DNA of 64,000 nucleotides from Maricurvus nonylphenolicus (GTDB taxonomy: Bacteria; Pseudomonadota; Gammaproteobacteria; Pseudomonadales; Cellvibrionaceae): the NCBI RefSeq assembly GCF_042854845.1, contig NZ_AP031498.1:5332001-5396000 (forward strand), read 5' to 3'. This document shows, piece by piece, positions 18,523 through 27,561 of the stretch. The number at the start of each line of letters is the position of its first letter. Within the stretch, counting starts at the first letter, position 1. The notes under the pieces are model-generated. The model saw only the letters and a program-made list of their open reading frames with translations, had not been told where the DNA came from and did no database searches. The translations under genes and the position numbers were made by a program.

Positions 18523-20298
18523 TCAGTGGCTGACATCCTGTGGCGGTGCCACACGCATCACTTCTTCAATAGTCGTCGTACCCTGGGCGACTTTTTGCGC
18601 CCCGGATAAACGCAAGGTGCGCATACCTTCACGCATGGACAGTTTACGCAACTGGCCGAGATCACAGTTGTCCGTGATCAACTCCTGCACAGATTCTGAT
18701 AATTTTAGAATTTCGTAGATGCCTTCACGCCCCAGGTAACCGGTGTTGCGGCACTCCAAACAACCTTGGGGTTGGAACACCTGTGTCGGTGCTGCGACCT
18801 TCCAGGGCTTCACCAGCTGTTGCCAGGCATTTTTGTCCACTTCAGCAGGTTGCTTACAGTGTGGGCACAGAGTACGCACCAGACGCTGAGCCATAATGCC
18901 CAGTACGGTGGATTTGATCATATAACTGGGAACACCCAAATCCAGCAAGCGGGTCACACCGGTAGCGGCATCGTTGGTGTGCAGTGTTGAGATCACCAAG
19001 TGACCGGTAAGGGCAGCCTGCACCGCCATCTGCGCGGTTTCCAGATCGCGGATCTCACCAACCATAATAATGTCCGGGTCCTGACGCAGCAGGGTGCGCA
19101 CACCGGCGGCAAAATCCAAATCAATATTGTGCTGTACTTGAGTCTGATTAAAGGCCGGCTCTACCATCTCAATCGGGTCTTCGATGGTACTGACATTAAC
19201 TTCATCGGTGGCCAGCTGCTTGAGTGAGGAATACAGGGTGGTGGTTTTACCGGAACCGGTGGGTCCTGTGACCAAGACAATACCTGTGGGTCGTCCGACC
19301 ATGGATTGCCAACGCTCGTAGTCATCACCCACCAGGCCCAATTCCTGGAAACTGCGCAACAGTACATCCGGGTCGAAGATCCGCATCACCATTTTTTCGC
19401 CAAAGGCGGTGGGCAAGGTGGATAATCGCAGCTCCACCTCCGAGCCATTCTGGCGCTTGGTCTTAATACGACCGTCCTGGGGTTTGCGCTTTTCCGCCAC
19501 ATTCATACGACCCAGCACTTTTAAGCGGCTGGTCACCGCCGTGGTCACGGCGGAGGGAAACTCGGTGACCTGATGCAAGACACCATCGATACGGAAGCGC
19601 ACACGGCCAACCTCCCGTCGCGGCTCAATATGAATATCACTGGCGCGTTGATCAAAGGCATATTGCAGTAGCCAATCAACGATATTGACGATGTACTGAT
19701 CGTTAGCTTCCGGATCCTTAGCGCCGCCAAGCTCCAGCAACTGCTCGAAGTTGCTGACCACACCACTGCCCTGCATGCCCTTGGCACCGGAGATGGAGCG
19801 AGCCAGGCTGTAGAACTCCACCGAATAACGGGTGACATCGGCGGGATCAGCGAAGACCCTGCGCACCTGGCGCTGGGTGACATGTTCGATTTGCGACTCC
19901 CAGCCGGTCACGAAGGGCTGCATACAGGCAATCACCACCTCATCGGGGGTTACCTCAAGACACAAAATACTGTGACGCTTGGCAAAGGCATAGGACATGG
20001 CCTCGGTCACTGCCGCGGTATTCACCTTCAACGGGTCTATATGAACCACCGGCAGAGTGGCCTTTTCTGCCATCCACTCGGTCAGGGTTAGGGCATCGAG
20101 TATTGTGCCGGGGTGGGCGCGATCTTCCAGGCTTTGGGTAGCAATAAAGGTCAGCGGGTGCATGGCCGTCTGCTCGCGGGTGCGGGTCTGGCCGGAGAGG
20201 ATATTGGCATCCTCCTGACTGATGCGGCCATCGGCCACCAGATCATTGAGAAGGCCGCGTAAATCCAGTACGCGATCCATTGCTACCGCTTCATTCAT
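18523..20298 (-). CDS. GspE/PilB-family type II secretion or type IV pilus assembly ATPase
   Basis: A 591-residue hexameric traffic ATPase. The N-terminal 180 residues are an MshEN-like regulatory region. The core has Walker A GPTGSGKTTTLYSS, the aspartate box (STIEDPIE), Walker B (IIMVGEIRDLETA) and a histidine box (ISTLHTND). A zinc-binding tetracysteine (CPHCK and CLEC) is present, as in GspE/PilB and not in PilT. It powers pseudopilus or pilus assembly from the cytoplasmic side. It stands alone, without pilin or other gsp/pil genes nearby, so the target machine cannot be assigned. It starts with ATG 20298; a second in-frame ATG six codons later is possible. Confidence 0.9.
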   Translation of the reverse strand: MNEAVAMDRVLDLRGLLNDLVADGRISQEDANILSGQTRTREQTAMHPLTFIATQSLEDRAHPGTILDALTLTEWMAEKATLPVVHIDPLKVNTAAVTEAMSYAFAKRHSILCLEVTPDEVVIACMQPFVTGWESQIEHVTQRQVRRVFADPADVTRYSVEFYSLARSISGAKGMQGSGVVSNFEQLLELGGAKDPEANDQYIVNIVDWLLQYAFDQRASDIHIEPRREVGRVRFRIDGVLHQVTEFPSAVTTAVTSRLKVLGRMNVAEKRKPQDGRIKTKRQNGSEVELRLSTLPTAFGEKMVMRIFDPDVLLRSFQELGLVGDDYERWQSMVGRPTGIVLVTGPTGSGKTTTLYSSLKQLATDEVNVSTIEDPIEMVEPAFNQTQVQHNIDLDFAAGVRTLLRQDPDIIMVGEIRDLETAQMAVQAALTGHLVISTLHTNDAATGVTRLLDLGVPSYMIKSTVLGIMAQRLVRTLCPHCKQPAEVDKNAWQQLVKPWKVAAPTQVFQPQGCLECRNTGYLGREGIYEILKLSESVQELITDNCDLGQLRKLSMREGMRTLRLSGAQKVAQGTTTIEEVMRVAPPQDVSH

Positions 20299-20514
20299 AG
20301 ATCGTCCTTATGGGAGGCTATTCTTTTATTATCGTCCAATTTTGATGATTGTAACCAGTATCTATAGACAGTGATACCGGCGGCATCGAGCGCATATCAC
20401 ACTTTCTTTAAGCTTTTATGACATTTCTGATGCCGAGCCGAATCAAGTCTTTTATACTGCGCCCAATTTCTCCATACCCACACAATAAAGCCCATTGGGC
20501 CCGAGGGACTTACT

Positions 20515-21195
20515 ATGGCAATCAGCAACCCGCTGTCTAACCTGTTTGGCCGCTCCCCGATCAAACCTATCCAGGAGCATATGGCCGTAGCCCACCAGGC
20601 TGCCGAACAGCTGATCCCCTTCTTTGCCGCCGCTGCCGCTAATAACTGGCAGGAAGGCGAAGCGGTTCAGCAGCGTATTGGCGAGCTGGAAAACACCGCC
20701 GATGAGCACAAGAAGAATATCCGCATGCACCTGCCCAAGAGCCTGTTCTTGCCGGTGCCACGCAGCGACCTGCTTGAACTGCTGTCCATGCAGGACCAGA
20801 TTGCCAACCGCGCCAAGGATATCTCCGGCATTATGCTGGGCCGCAAGATGCAAATCCCCGCCTCCCTGCAAGCGGAGATGACTGAGTTTGTCGCCACCGC
20901 TGTGGCCACTTCAGCCCAGGCCCTGAAGGCCATTAACGAGCTGGATGAACTGCTGGAAACCGGCTTTAGTGGCCGTGAAATAAAGGTAGTTGAGCAACTG
21001 ATCGAAGAACTGGATGCCCTCGAAAACAAGACCGACAAGTTGGAAGTTGATATTCGCGCAGGCCTGTTTGCCATTGAAGCAGATTTGCCAGCCGTCGAAG
21101 TGATGTTTCTTTATAAGGTATTCGACTGGGTGGGCGATTTAGCCGACCGCGCTGAAAAAGTCGGTACCCGTCTGCAACTGTTACTGGCGCGCTAA
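20515..21195 (+). CDS. PhoU-like DUF47 protein (TIGR00153 type), Pit accessory
   Basis: A 226-residue, almost wholly helical protein of the DUF47/PhoU-like family, with acidic metal-binding helices such as ENTADEHKKNIRMHLPKS and LIEELDALENKTDKLEVDIR. In many bacteria this gene directly precedes a Pit phosphate transporter, as here (52 bp), and is thought to control the transporter's activity. It is soluble and cytoplasmic. The gap of 216 bp upstream should hold the promoter; I saw no convincing Pho box there. Confidence 0.9.
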   Translation: MAISNPLSNLFGRSPIKPIQEHMAVAHQAAEQLIPFFAAAAANNWQEGEAVQQRIGELENTADEHKKNIRMHLPKSLFLPVPRSDLLELLSMQDQIANRAKDISGIMLGRKMQIPASLQAEMTEFVATAVATSAQALKAINELDELLETGFSGREIKVVEQLIEELDALENKTDKLEVDIRAGLFAIEADLPAVEVMFLYKVFDWVGDLADRAEKVGTRLQLLLAR

Positions 21196-21247
21196 GCACG
21201 CGCCGGAACTCACAACCTGATTTCTATATTTTTGAAGGTATCCACAC

Positions 21248-22519
21248 ATGGAAATTCTTGCTGAATACGGCACGATTCTGCTGATTCTTGCCTGTATCTT
21301 TGGGGTCTTTATGGCCTGGGGGGTCGGTGCCAACGACGTGGCTAATGCCATGGGCACCTCGGTGGGCTCTAAAGCCCTGACCGTTAAACAAGCCATTTTG
21401 ATTGCCATGGTGTTCGAGTTCGCCGGTGCCTATTTAGCTGGCGGTGAAGTGACCTCGACCATTCGTAAAGGCATTATCGATCCCGCCAGTATGGCCGGCA
21501 GCCCGGAGCTACTGGTATTTGGTATGACCTCGGCCCTGTTGGCCGCGGGCACCTGGCTGCTGATTGCCAGTATCTTTGGCTGGCCGGTATCCACCACCCA
21601 CTCTATCGTCGGCGCCATTGTTGGTTTTGCCGCGGTGGGTATTTCCGTGGAAGCCGTGGCCTGGGGTAAGGTCGGCAAGATTGCTGCCAGCTGGGTCGTC
21701 TCGCCCGTGTTGGCCGGTACCATCTCCTTCTTCCTGTTCCGCAGCGTACAGAAGTTTATCCTCAATACTGACAACCCCTTCGACAACGCCAAGCGTTATA
21801 TCCCGGTGTACATGTTTGCCGTGGGCTTCCTGATCGCCATGGTGACCCTGCTGAAAGGCCTGAAGCATGTCTTTAAGGATATCGGCTTCAAGCTGAGCTT
21901 TATGGAAAGCATGGGCATTGCTGCCATTATCGGGGTTATCGTTGCCCTGATCGGCATACAGCTGATGCGCAAGGTGAAATATGTCCACAACGAAGACAAC
22001 CGCTTTGAGAGCGTGGAAAAAGTCTTCGCTATCCTGATGATTTTCACCGCCTGTGCCATGGCCTTCGCCCACGGTTCTAACGATGTGGCCAACGCCGTTG
22101 GCCCTCTGGCTGCCGTGGTCAGCACTATCAAGAGCGGAGCCATTACGGCTAAATCCGTAATGCCTAGCTGGATTCTGCTTCTCGGTGGTCTGGGTATCGT
22201 TGTCGGTCTGGCCACCTACGGTTTCAAGGTAATGGCCACCATCGGTCGCAAGATTACCGAGCTGACCCCAAGCCGCGGTTTTGCCGCCGAGCTGGGTGCT
22301 GCAGCCACCGTCGTACTGGCCTCAGGTACTGGCCTGCCCATCTCTACCACCCACACCCTGGTAGGAGCGGTACTGGGTGTTGGTTTAGCCCGTGGTATTG
22401 GCGCCCTGAACCTTGGTGTGATTGGCACCATCTTTATGAGCTGGATTATCACCCTGCCCGCCGGTGCCGGCCTGGCGATTATTTTCTTCTTCCTGTTTAA
22501 AGGCATTTTTGTTGTCTAA
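21248..22519 (+). CDS. pitA: Low-affinity inorganic phosphate transporter (Pit family)
   Basis: A 423-residue polytopic membrane protein. The two inverted halves carry the Pit/PiT signature: GANDVANAMGTSVGSKALT near residue 27 and AHGSNDVANAVGPLAAV near residue 276, with PISTTHTLVGAVLGVG late in the protein. It imports metal-phosphate complexes with protons. A short RBS (GAAGGT) precedes the ATG. It forms an operon with the PhoU-like gene before it and ends at a strong hairpin terminator. Confidence 0.95.
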   Translation: MEILAEYGTILLILACIFGVFMAWGVGANDVANAMGTSVGSKALTVKQAILIAMVFEFAGAYLAGGEVTSTIRKGIIDPASMAGSPELLVFGMTSALLAAGTWLLIASIFGWPVSTTHSIVGAIVGFAAVGISVEAVAWGKVGKIAASWVVSPVLAGTISFFLFRSVQKFILNTDNPFDNAKRYIPVYMFAVGFLIAMVTLLKGLKHVFKDIGFKLSFMESMGIAAIIGVIVALIGIQLMRKVKYVHNEDNRFESVEKVFAILMIFTACAMAFAHGSNDVANAVGPLAAVVSTIKSGAITAKSVMPSWILLLGGLGIVVGLATYGFKVMATIGRKITELTPSRGFAAELGAAATVVLASGTGLPISTTHTLVGAVLGVGLARGIGALNLGVIGTIFMSWIITLPAGAGLAIIFFFLFKGIFVV

Positions 22520-22547
22520 CACCTAAGCAGAAAATCATACGCACTTT

Positions 22548-22583
22548 AAAAGCGCTGCCCTGGCAACAGGGTGGCGCTTTTTT
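22548..22583 (+). terminator. Intrinsic terminator after pitA
   Basis: AAAAGCGCTGCCCTG pairs with CAGGGTGGCGCTTTT (two imperfect pairs) around GCAA, followed by Ts. It ends just before the phospholipase leader and argues against the longer upstream starts for that gene. Confidence 0.88.
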
Positions 22584-22651
22584 ATGCCTGCCCCTTTCGC
22601 ATGCTTGCTATGATATTGCTTAGCGTTAATGGAAACAGGGAATGGCAGACG

Positions 22652-23728
22652 ATGAAACCTGAACGTATTTCAAAACTCATTCTGACAACTCAAGCAGGCC
22701 TGCTAATACTTGCCAGTAACTCGCTGCAAGCTGAAGAAGCGGGCCAAACTGCTAGACCTCTTAATGGATTGCAAGCCTGCGTCGCCGCTGAAATTGTCAA
22801 TGCCAGCGATGACGTTACTATCGGCGAGATCAGAAACCGCTGCCGCACACACGCCAGCAATAAGAATGTTGTAGAAGCTTTGGCAGAGACAGCCATCAGC
22901 ACAGCCAAGCAAGATGCCTCGCTGGTAGATCGACACAGAATGCTGGAATCAGTGGCCGATGCCAATCCCTACACTATCGTGCCCTATAAACCCAACTACA
23001 TCACCATGACCTATAACGACAAGGTCAATGAGGAACCCTACAACCTGAGCGGCAATGAAGAAGTCGACCGGGTGGAGGCCAAATTTCAGCTCAGCCTGAA
23101 GATCCCCCTGGTAAAAAACCTGTTTGGCACTGACACCTCACTAACTGCCGCCTATACACAACAATCCTGGTGGCAGGTGAATAACTCGGATATTTCCGCG
23201 CCGTTTCGGGAAACCAACTACGAACCCGAAATCTGGATAGACTGGTGGGGGCTGGAGTACGACCTGTTTGGATTTAAAGGTCGCAATCTGCGCTTTGCTT
23301 TTAATCACCAATCCAATGGCCGCGGCGGAGATTTATCCAGAAGTTGGAACCGGATCTATTTATCCACAGTACTGGAAGCAGAAAACCTGATTGTCGTGCC
23401 TAGAGTTTGGTACCGCATTCCTGAAGACGACAAGGACTTCCCCGGTGATCCCTCCGGTGATGACAACCCTGATATAGAAAAGTACTTGGGTTATGGTGAT
23501 ATCACCGCCGCCTATAAATATAACCAGCATACCTTTTCTATGATTCTGCGTAACAACCTGCGCTCCGACAATAAGGGGGGCGTGCAACTGGACTGGTCTT
23601 TCCCCCTAACCGACAACCTGCGTGGTTATGTGCAGTATTTCAACGGTTACGGTGAAAGCCTGATTGATTACGACGCCTACACCCAGCGTATCGGCGTCGG
23701 CGTGCAGTTAACGGATTGGTTGTATTAA
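22652..23728 (+). CDS. pldA: Outer-membrane phospholipase A
   Basis: About 358 residues with a signal peptide (hydrophobic LILTTQAGLLILASNSLQA, cleaved near residue 27). After a variable linker comes a 12-strand OMPLA barrel. The catalytic triad is recognisable: His and Ser in FNHQSNGRGG and Asn in RSWNRIYLS. The last strands (GYGESLIDYDAYTQRIGVG) match E. coli PldA. The enzyme hydrolyses phospholipids misplaced in the outer leaflet when it dimerises with calcium. The frame is open to 22571, but that start is inside the pitA terminator, so the ATG just before the signal peptide is chosen. Confidence 0.95.
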   Translation: MKPERISKLILTTQAGLLILASNSLQAEEAGQTARPLNGLQACVAAEIVNASDDVTIGEIRNRCRTHASNKNVVEALAETAISTAKQDASLVDRHRMLESVADANPYTIVPYKPNYITMTYNDKVNEEPYNLSGNEEVDRVEAKFQLSLKIPLVKNLFGTDTSLTAAYTQQSWWQVNNSDISAPFRETNYEPEIWIDWWGLEYDLFGFKGRNLRFAFNHQSNGRGGDLSRSWNRIYLSTVLEAENLIVVPRVWYRIPEDDKDFPGDPSGDDNPDIEKYLGYGDITAAYKYNQHTFSMILRNNLRSDNKGGVQLDWSFPLTDNLRGYVQYFNGYGESLIDYDAYTQRIGVGVQLTDWLY

Positions 23729-23786
23729 GCTAAGGTTAAGTCGCATTGATTAGCCTGTTAACTATCAGTTATAAAACGAGATCACT

Positions 23787-24560
23787 ATGGAAAGCTACGA
23801 AGCGCTGATGGCCACTCTGGCCCTGACAATGGGCGCCTCCTGGGCCAGCGGCATTAACCTTTACGCCGCGCTTTTGGTGCTGGGCATTGGCGGCAGTACT
23901 GGCAATATTGACCTGCCACCGGACTTACAAGTGCTGGAAAATCCCATGGTGATTGGCGCTGCCGGGCTGATGTACTTTGTGGAATTCTTTGTCGATAAAA
24001 CGCCTGGGGTCGACAGCGGTTGGGATACCCTGCATACCTTTGTGCGCATTCCCGCTGGCGCCATGTTAGCGGCAGGTGCAGTGGGTGATGTTACCCCGGC
24101 ACTGGAAATTGCGGCGGGCATTATGGGTGGCGGCATGGCGGCCACAACCCATGCGACCAAAGCCGGCTCGCGTTTATTGATCAATACCTCGCCAGAACCG
24201 GTGACCAATTGGACCGCATCGATTGCCGAAGACCTGATGGTATTTGCCGGCCTGTGGGCGGCGCTGAATCACCCGTTTGTGTTCTTGATTCTTTTGATCG
24301 TGTTTATTTTAATCGTCGCCTTTCTGCTGCCTAAGTTATGGCGTGCGATCAAGTTGGTGTTTCGCAAGATTGGTGAACTGCTGGGTGTGGTGGAGAAATC
24401 TACAGAGCCTTTACTGGCCACTGAAACAACCACTGCCACTATAACCAGCAGCGATCCCAAACTGGCAGAGCTGGAACGTTTGCAGGCGTTAAAGGATAAA
24501 GGGGCTTTAACCGCCGAAGAGTTTGAGCAGGAGAAGCAACGGATTCTGCAGCGCGATTAA
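23787..24560 (+). CDS. DUF4126 membrane protein with C-terminal SHOCT motif
   Basis: A 257-residue protein. Residues 1-185 hold several membrane segments of the DUF4126 type (SWASGINLYAALLVLGIGG, then FVEFFVDKTPGVDSGWD and GMAATTHATKAGSR). A strong hydrophobic segment at about 165-190 is followed by a linker and a SHOCT motif at the end (LERLQALKDKGALTAEEFEQ). DUF4126 proteins have no established function; SHOCT is an oligomerisation motif. It lies 58 bp behind pldA in the same direction and may share transcription. An ATG with a weak purine-rich RBS begins the frame. Confidence 0.85.
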   Translation: MESYEALMATLALTMGASWASGINLYAALLVLGIGGSTGNIDLPPDLQVLENPMVIGAAGLMYFVEFFVDKTPGVDSGWDTLHTFVRIPAGAMLAAGAVGDVTPALEIAAGIMGGGMAATTHATKAGSRLLINTSPEPVTNWTASIAEDLMVFAGLWAALNHPFVFLILLIVFILIVAFLLPKLWRAIKLVFRKIGELLGVVEKSTEPLLATETTTATITSSDPKLAELERLQALKDKGALTAEEFEQEKQRILQRD

Positions 24561-24583
24561 CATTGCGCCTATAAAAGAGATGC

Positions 24584-24610
24584 GCCATCCCCTCGAAAGA
24601 GGGGATCCAG
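24584..24610. repeat. 27-bp REP-like palindrome, family B, copy 1
   Basis: GCCATCCCC and GGGGATCCAG flank an eight-base centre (TCGAAAGA). An inverted second copy lies at 24684-24710 and a half copy at 24718-24729, all between the convergent DUF4126 and acyl-CoA ligase genes. Confidence 0.85.
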
Positions 24611-24683
24611 AGATCTTAACTTATTGCTCACTCGAAACAGGATTAATTAGCTGATCCCAATATTTAAGCAATGTGCCATTTAA

Positions 24684-24710
24684 CTGGATCCCCGTTTTCA
24701 CGGGGATGGC
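24684..24710. repeat. 27-bp REP-like palindrome, family B, copy 2 (inverted)
   Basis: CTGGATCCCC and GGGGATGGC flank the centre GTTTTCAC. It is the reverse complement of copy 1 except in the centre, 73 bp away, so the two could fold into one large cruciform or mRNA hairpin. A T run and a half copy (CGAGGGGATGGC) follow directly. Confidence 0.85.
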
Positions 24711-24752
24711 ATTTTTTCGAGGGGATGGCGTTATTGCAGAAAGCAGCTTGGG

Positions 24753-26408
24753 TTACTCCCAAACAATCGCCGACTCAGTACCCGCTTCACACAAATCAAT
24801 CTGCGCACGCATTTTGGCTTCCACCTCATCGCGCTTGATTTTCAGGGTATGGGTTAGTAAATCATTCTCGATCGACCACACATCACGACAGACAATAATG
24901 TGGCTGATCCGCTCATGAGCTTCCAGTTCACCATTAACACTATCGAGTTTGGCAAGCAGTTCAGCCTCCACTTCCGTTTTGTCCTGCGCGCGAGCCTGTT
25001 CGTTTAACACAATCAGCAAAATAGTTTGCGGCATGCCGCGGCCCACCAGGCACAACTGTTCCAGACAGTGCAGGGTGCCAAAGCGCTGCTCAATGGGTGC
25101 AGGCGCTACGTATTTGCCTTTGGCGGTTTTGAAAATTTCTTTTACCCGACCGGTGATAAAGACAAAACCGTCTTCATCGACACGCACCTTGTCACCGGTG
25201 CGAATCCAGCCATCAACAATGGTCTCGGCGGTTTTTTCCGGGTCTTTGTAGTAACCCACCATATTGCCCTGGGCACGCAGTAACAGCTCACCCTCTTCGG
25301 AGACTTTCATCTCCGCATCTTCACTCATGGGTTTACCGATACTGCCAAGCTTGATGGCATCAGGGCGATTACCCAGACCGGACATGGTTTCTGACTGGCC
25401 AAAGCCCTCATAGACGGGCATACCCAATGCCATCCAGGCTTCCAAATCTGCCGGTGCAATGGGTGCTGAACCGGAGAAGGCGTAGCTCACACGCTCAAGG
25501 CCCATAGCCCCAAGAATCAATTCACCGGCTGCACGCGCCGCGTCCTTGTCCTGCATCAGGGCCTTCCATTTTTCTTCACCCATCTGCGCGACAATGCCGT
25601 TTTTCAGGTTGTGCCAAATGCGTGGTACGGCAAAGAAAAAGGTTGGGCGGGACTTCTGCAAATCACGCACAAAAGTCTCTTTGGATTCATTGAAATAAAC
25701 GTGGCCGCCAGAGTAAATCGAATTCAATTCCACCACACAGCGCTCGGCAATATGCGCTAATGGCAGGTAAGAAAAGAATACGGAGTCTTCGTTTGTCTCT
25801 GCCAACTCACTGATACGCTCGGCAGAGTAGGGCATTGTCTCAAAGGTGTGCATTACACCTTTAGGCTGCCCGGTAGTGCCCGAGGTGTAGGATATAGACC
25901 AAAGCTCATCACGCTCACGCACAGGTGACCCGGCAAGCGCTTCGTATTGCTCCACCAAACCAGAAAACTGGTGGTGGCCGCCTTGTTCCGCCAGGGAAAC
26001 AATTTGCAAACTGTTGCCAAAGGCTTCCATCAGCGCATCGAGTTTCATCTCGCTGCTGTTATCGGCAAACAGGAAGCTCATCTCGCTGTGGTCAACCACA
26101 TAGCGAATCTTTTCTTCTGGCATGGAGGCATAGATAGGCACACTGCAACCGCCAGCCATCATAATGGCCATATCAGCCATGATCCAATAGGCGGAGTTGG
26201 CACCGTACAGGCCAACCCTGTCACCGCGCTTAAGTCCCAGCTGTTGCAGGGCATTGGCCAAGCGGCGGGCCTGCTGGCCAACATCGGCCCAGGTAAAATC
26301 TACCCATTGGTCATTACCTAAAGGCTGTGTCAGCCAGACTTTATCGGGGTTCTTACTTTCCCACTGATAGAAGGTTTCCAACGGGGGCAGGAAGGGCTTA
26401 TTTTGCAT
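24753..26408 (-). CDS. AMP-dependent synthetase, long-chain acyl-CoA ligase-like
   Basis: About 551 residues of the ANL superfamily. The phosphate-binding loop SYTSGTTGQPKGVMHTFE, GFGQSETM and the C-terminal hinge GWIRTGDKVRVDEDGFVFITGRVKEIFKTAKGKYVAP are all present. The last motif, with the catalytic Lys in KGKYVAP, resembles long-chain fatty-acid or related acyl-CoA ligases. It activates a carboxylic acid to acyl-CoA via acyl-AMP. The frame runs on to 26774, but the start MQNKPFLPPLETFYQW begins the recognisable family and leaves room for the promoter shared with the divergent AraC gene. Substrate unknown; a fatty or terpenoid acid is plausible. Confidence 0.9.
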   Translation of the reverse strand: MQNKPFLPPLETFYQWESKNPDKVWLTQPLGNDQWVDFTWADVGQQARRLANALQQLGLKRGDRVGLYGANSAYWIMADMAIMMAGGCSVPIYASMPEEKIRYVVDHSEMSFLFADNSSEMKLDALMEAFGNSLQIVSLAEQGGHHQFSGLVEQYEALAGSPVRERDELWSISYTSGTTGQPKGVMHTFETMPYSAERISELAETNEDSVFFSYLPLAHIAERCVVELNSIYSGGHVYFNESKETFVRDLQKSRPTFFFAVPRIWHNLKNGIVAQMGEEKWKALMQDKDAARAAGELILGAMGLERVSYAFSGSAPIAPADLEAWMALGMPVYEGFGQSETMSGLGNRPDAIKLGSIGKPMSEDAEMKVSEEGELLLRAQGNMVGYYKDPEKTAETIVDGWIRTGDKVRVDEDGFVFITGRVKEIFKTAKGKYVAPAPIEQRFGTLHCLEQLCLVGRGMPQTILLIVLNEQARAQDKTEVEAELLAKLDSVNGELEAHERISHIIVCRDVWSIENDLLTHTLKIKRDEVEAKMRAQIDLCEAGTESAIVWE

Positions 26409-26507
26409 CGTCTCTCTCACTCTTAATGTTTTATGTTTCTCTCCCAGCTCACTAGTGTATGAAGTTTCTTTCATCAAAACTTGACATGACTGGACACAAC
26501 AAGCCAG

Positions 26508-27560
26508 ATGGCGCATGATGTAAAAAACCACCTGGATCGCCCCATGCCAAGCTCCCATCTGGTCAGCACCCGCCCCATCCAGCATCTGTCGCGCCTGGTT
26601 AAACAGCTTGGCGGCGATATAGATGACCTGTGCCACAAGGCTGGTACCCACCAGAGTGTCATCAACGATATGCAGGCGCGACTGCCCTATAGCCACATCA
26701 CCCTGCTTATGGAGTTGACGGCGAAACACTGCCAATGCCCGGACATGGGACTGCGCCTGGCCGATATCCAACAACCGGTGAATTTAGGGGCACTAGGCCT
26801 GCTGATGAAAAGTGGGGAAACCCTGACCGAATCCTTTGGTTACCTCAGCCAGTTCTATCACTTACAAAATCAGTCGGTAAAGATATTGCTGCTGCGCGAT
26901 GACCCCAATGCGCAACTGCTACGAGAAGACTTGTGGCTGGAAAAACTGCCAACCTTTCAATACACCACCCTGACCTTTGCTCATTGCCTGAAAGCCATGC
27001 ATATGTATCTTGGCGAAGACTGGCGGCCGGACTATGTCACCTTCACCTATGCCGCCCCTGACAATCGATCCGATTACGATGACTATTTCCAGTGCCCGAT
27101 AGAGTACGAACAGCCCACCAATGCCATTGGATTTCCCAGTCACTATCTCGACAGGAATATTGCTGCAGAATATGCCTCGCAAAAAGATTATTTGCAGAAG
27201 CTGGTACAGAAGCTGAGTAAATCCACCGAGCTATCGTTATTACAAAACGTTCAGCATTTAACACGGCAATTACTGCACACAGAAAATTGTACTCAGGAAT
27301 ACGTTGCCCAGTTGCTGGAGATGCATCCGAAAAAACTACAGCGAGAAATCAAACAGGCCGGTACCAGTTTTCGCACTATTCGCGCCGATGCTCGCCTGGC
27401 CTTGTCAGAACATTTTTTAAAAGACACCAGCATTCCCTTAACAACCATTGCGGAAATGCTGGGTTTTAGTGAATTAAGTGCGTTTAGCCGCGCCTTTGCC
27501 CGCAAGCATCAACAATCACCGAAACAGTGGCGGCAGCAGTACCAGGCCTGTTTAGACTAG
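26508..27560 (+). CDS. AraC-family regulator, arabinose-binding-type sensor domain
   Basis: A 350-residue regulator. Residues about 30-210 match the 'Arabinose_bd' (OruR/ToxT-like) sensor region found in lipid and hydrocarbon regulators. The last 100 residues are a double helix-turn-helix (VAQLLEMHPKKLQREIKQAG and TTIAEMLGFSELSAFSRAFARKHQQSPKQWR). It is divergent from the acyl-CoA ligase and is likely to control it. ATG 26544 (MPSSHLVSTRP) is an alternative start, with neither site showing a strong RBS. It converges on argA with a one-base gap. Confidence 0.92.
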   Translation: MAHDVKNHLDRPMPSSHLVSTRPIQHLSRLVKQLGGDIDDLCHKAGTHQSVINDMQARLPYSHITLLMELTAKHCQCPDMGLRLADIQQPVNLGALGLLMKSGETLTESFGYLSQFYHLQNQSVKILLLRDDPNAQLLREDLWLEKLPTFQYTTLTFAHCLKAMHMYLGEDWRPDYVTFTYAAPDNRSDYDDYFQCPIEYEQPTNAIGFPSHYLDRNIAAEYASQKDYLQKLVQKLSKSTELSLLQNVQHLTRQLLHTENCTQEYVAQLLEMHPKKLQREIKQAGTSFRTIRADARLALSEHFLKDTSIPLTTIAEMLGFSELSAFSRAFARKHQQSPKQWRQQYQACLD

Positions 27561-27561
27561 A

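Noticed and set aside
20299..20514. Pho box upstream of the PhoU-like/pitA operon
   Set aside because: Only one half-site-like TGTCATAA is visible on the minus strand, without a properly spaced second repeat.
26409..26774. 122-codon upstream extension of the acyl-CoA ligase frame
   Set aside because: It overlaps the divergent AraC gene on the other strand and shows no family similarity; the ligase family starts at 26408.
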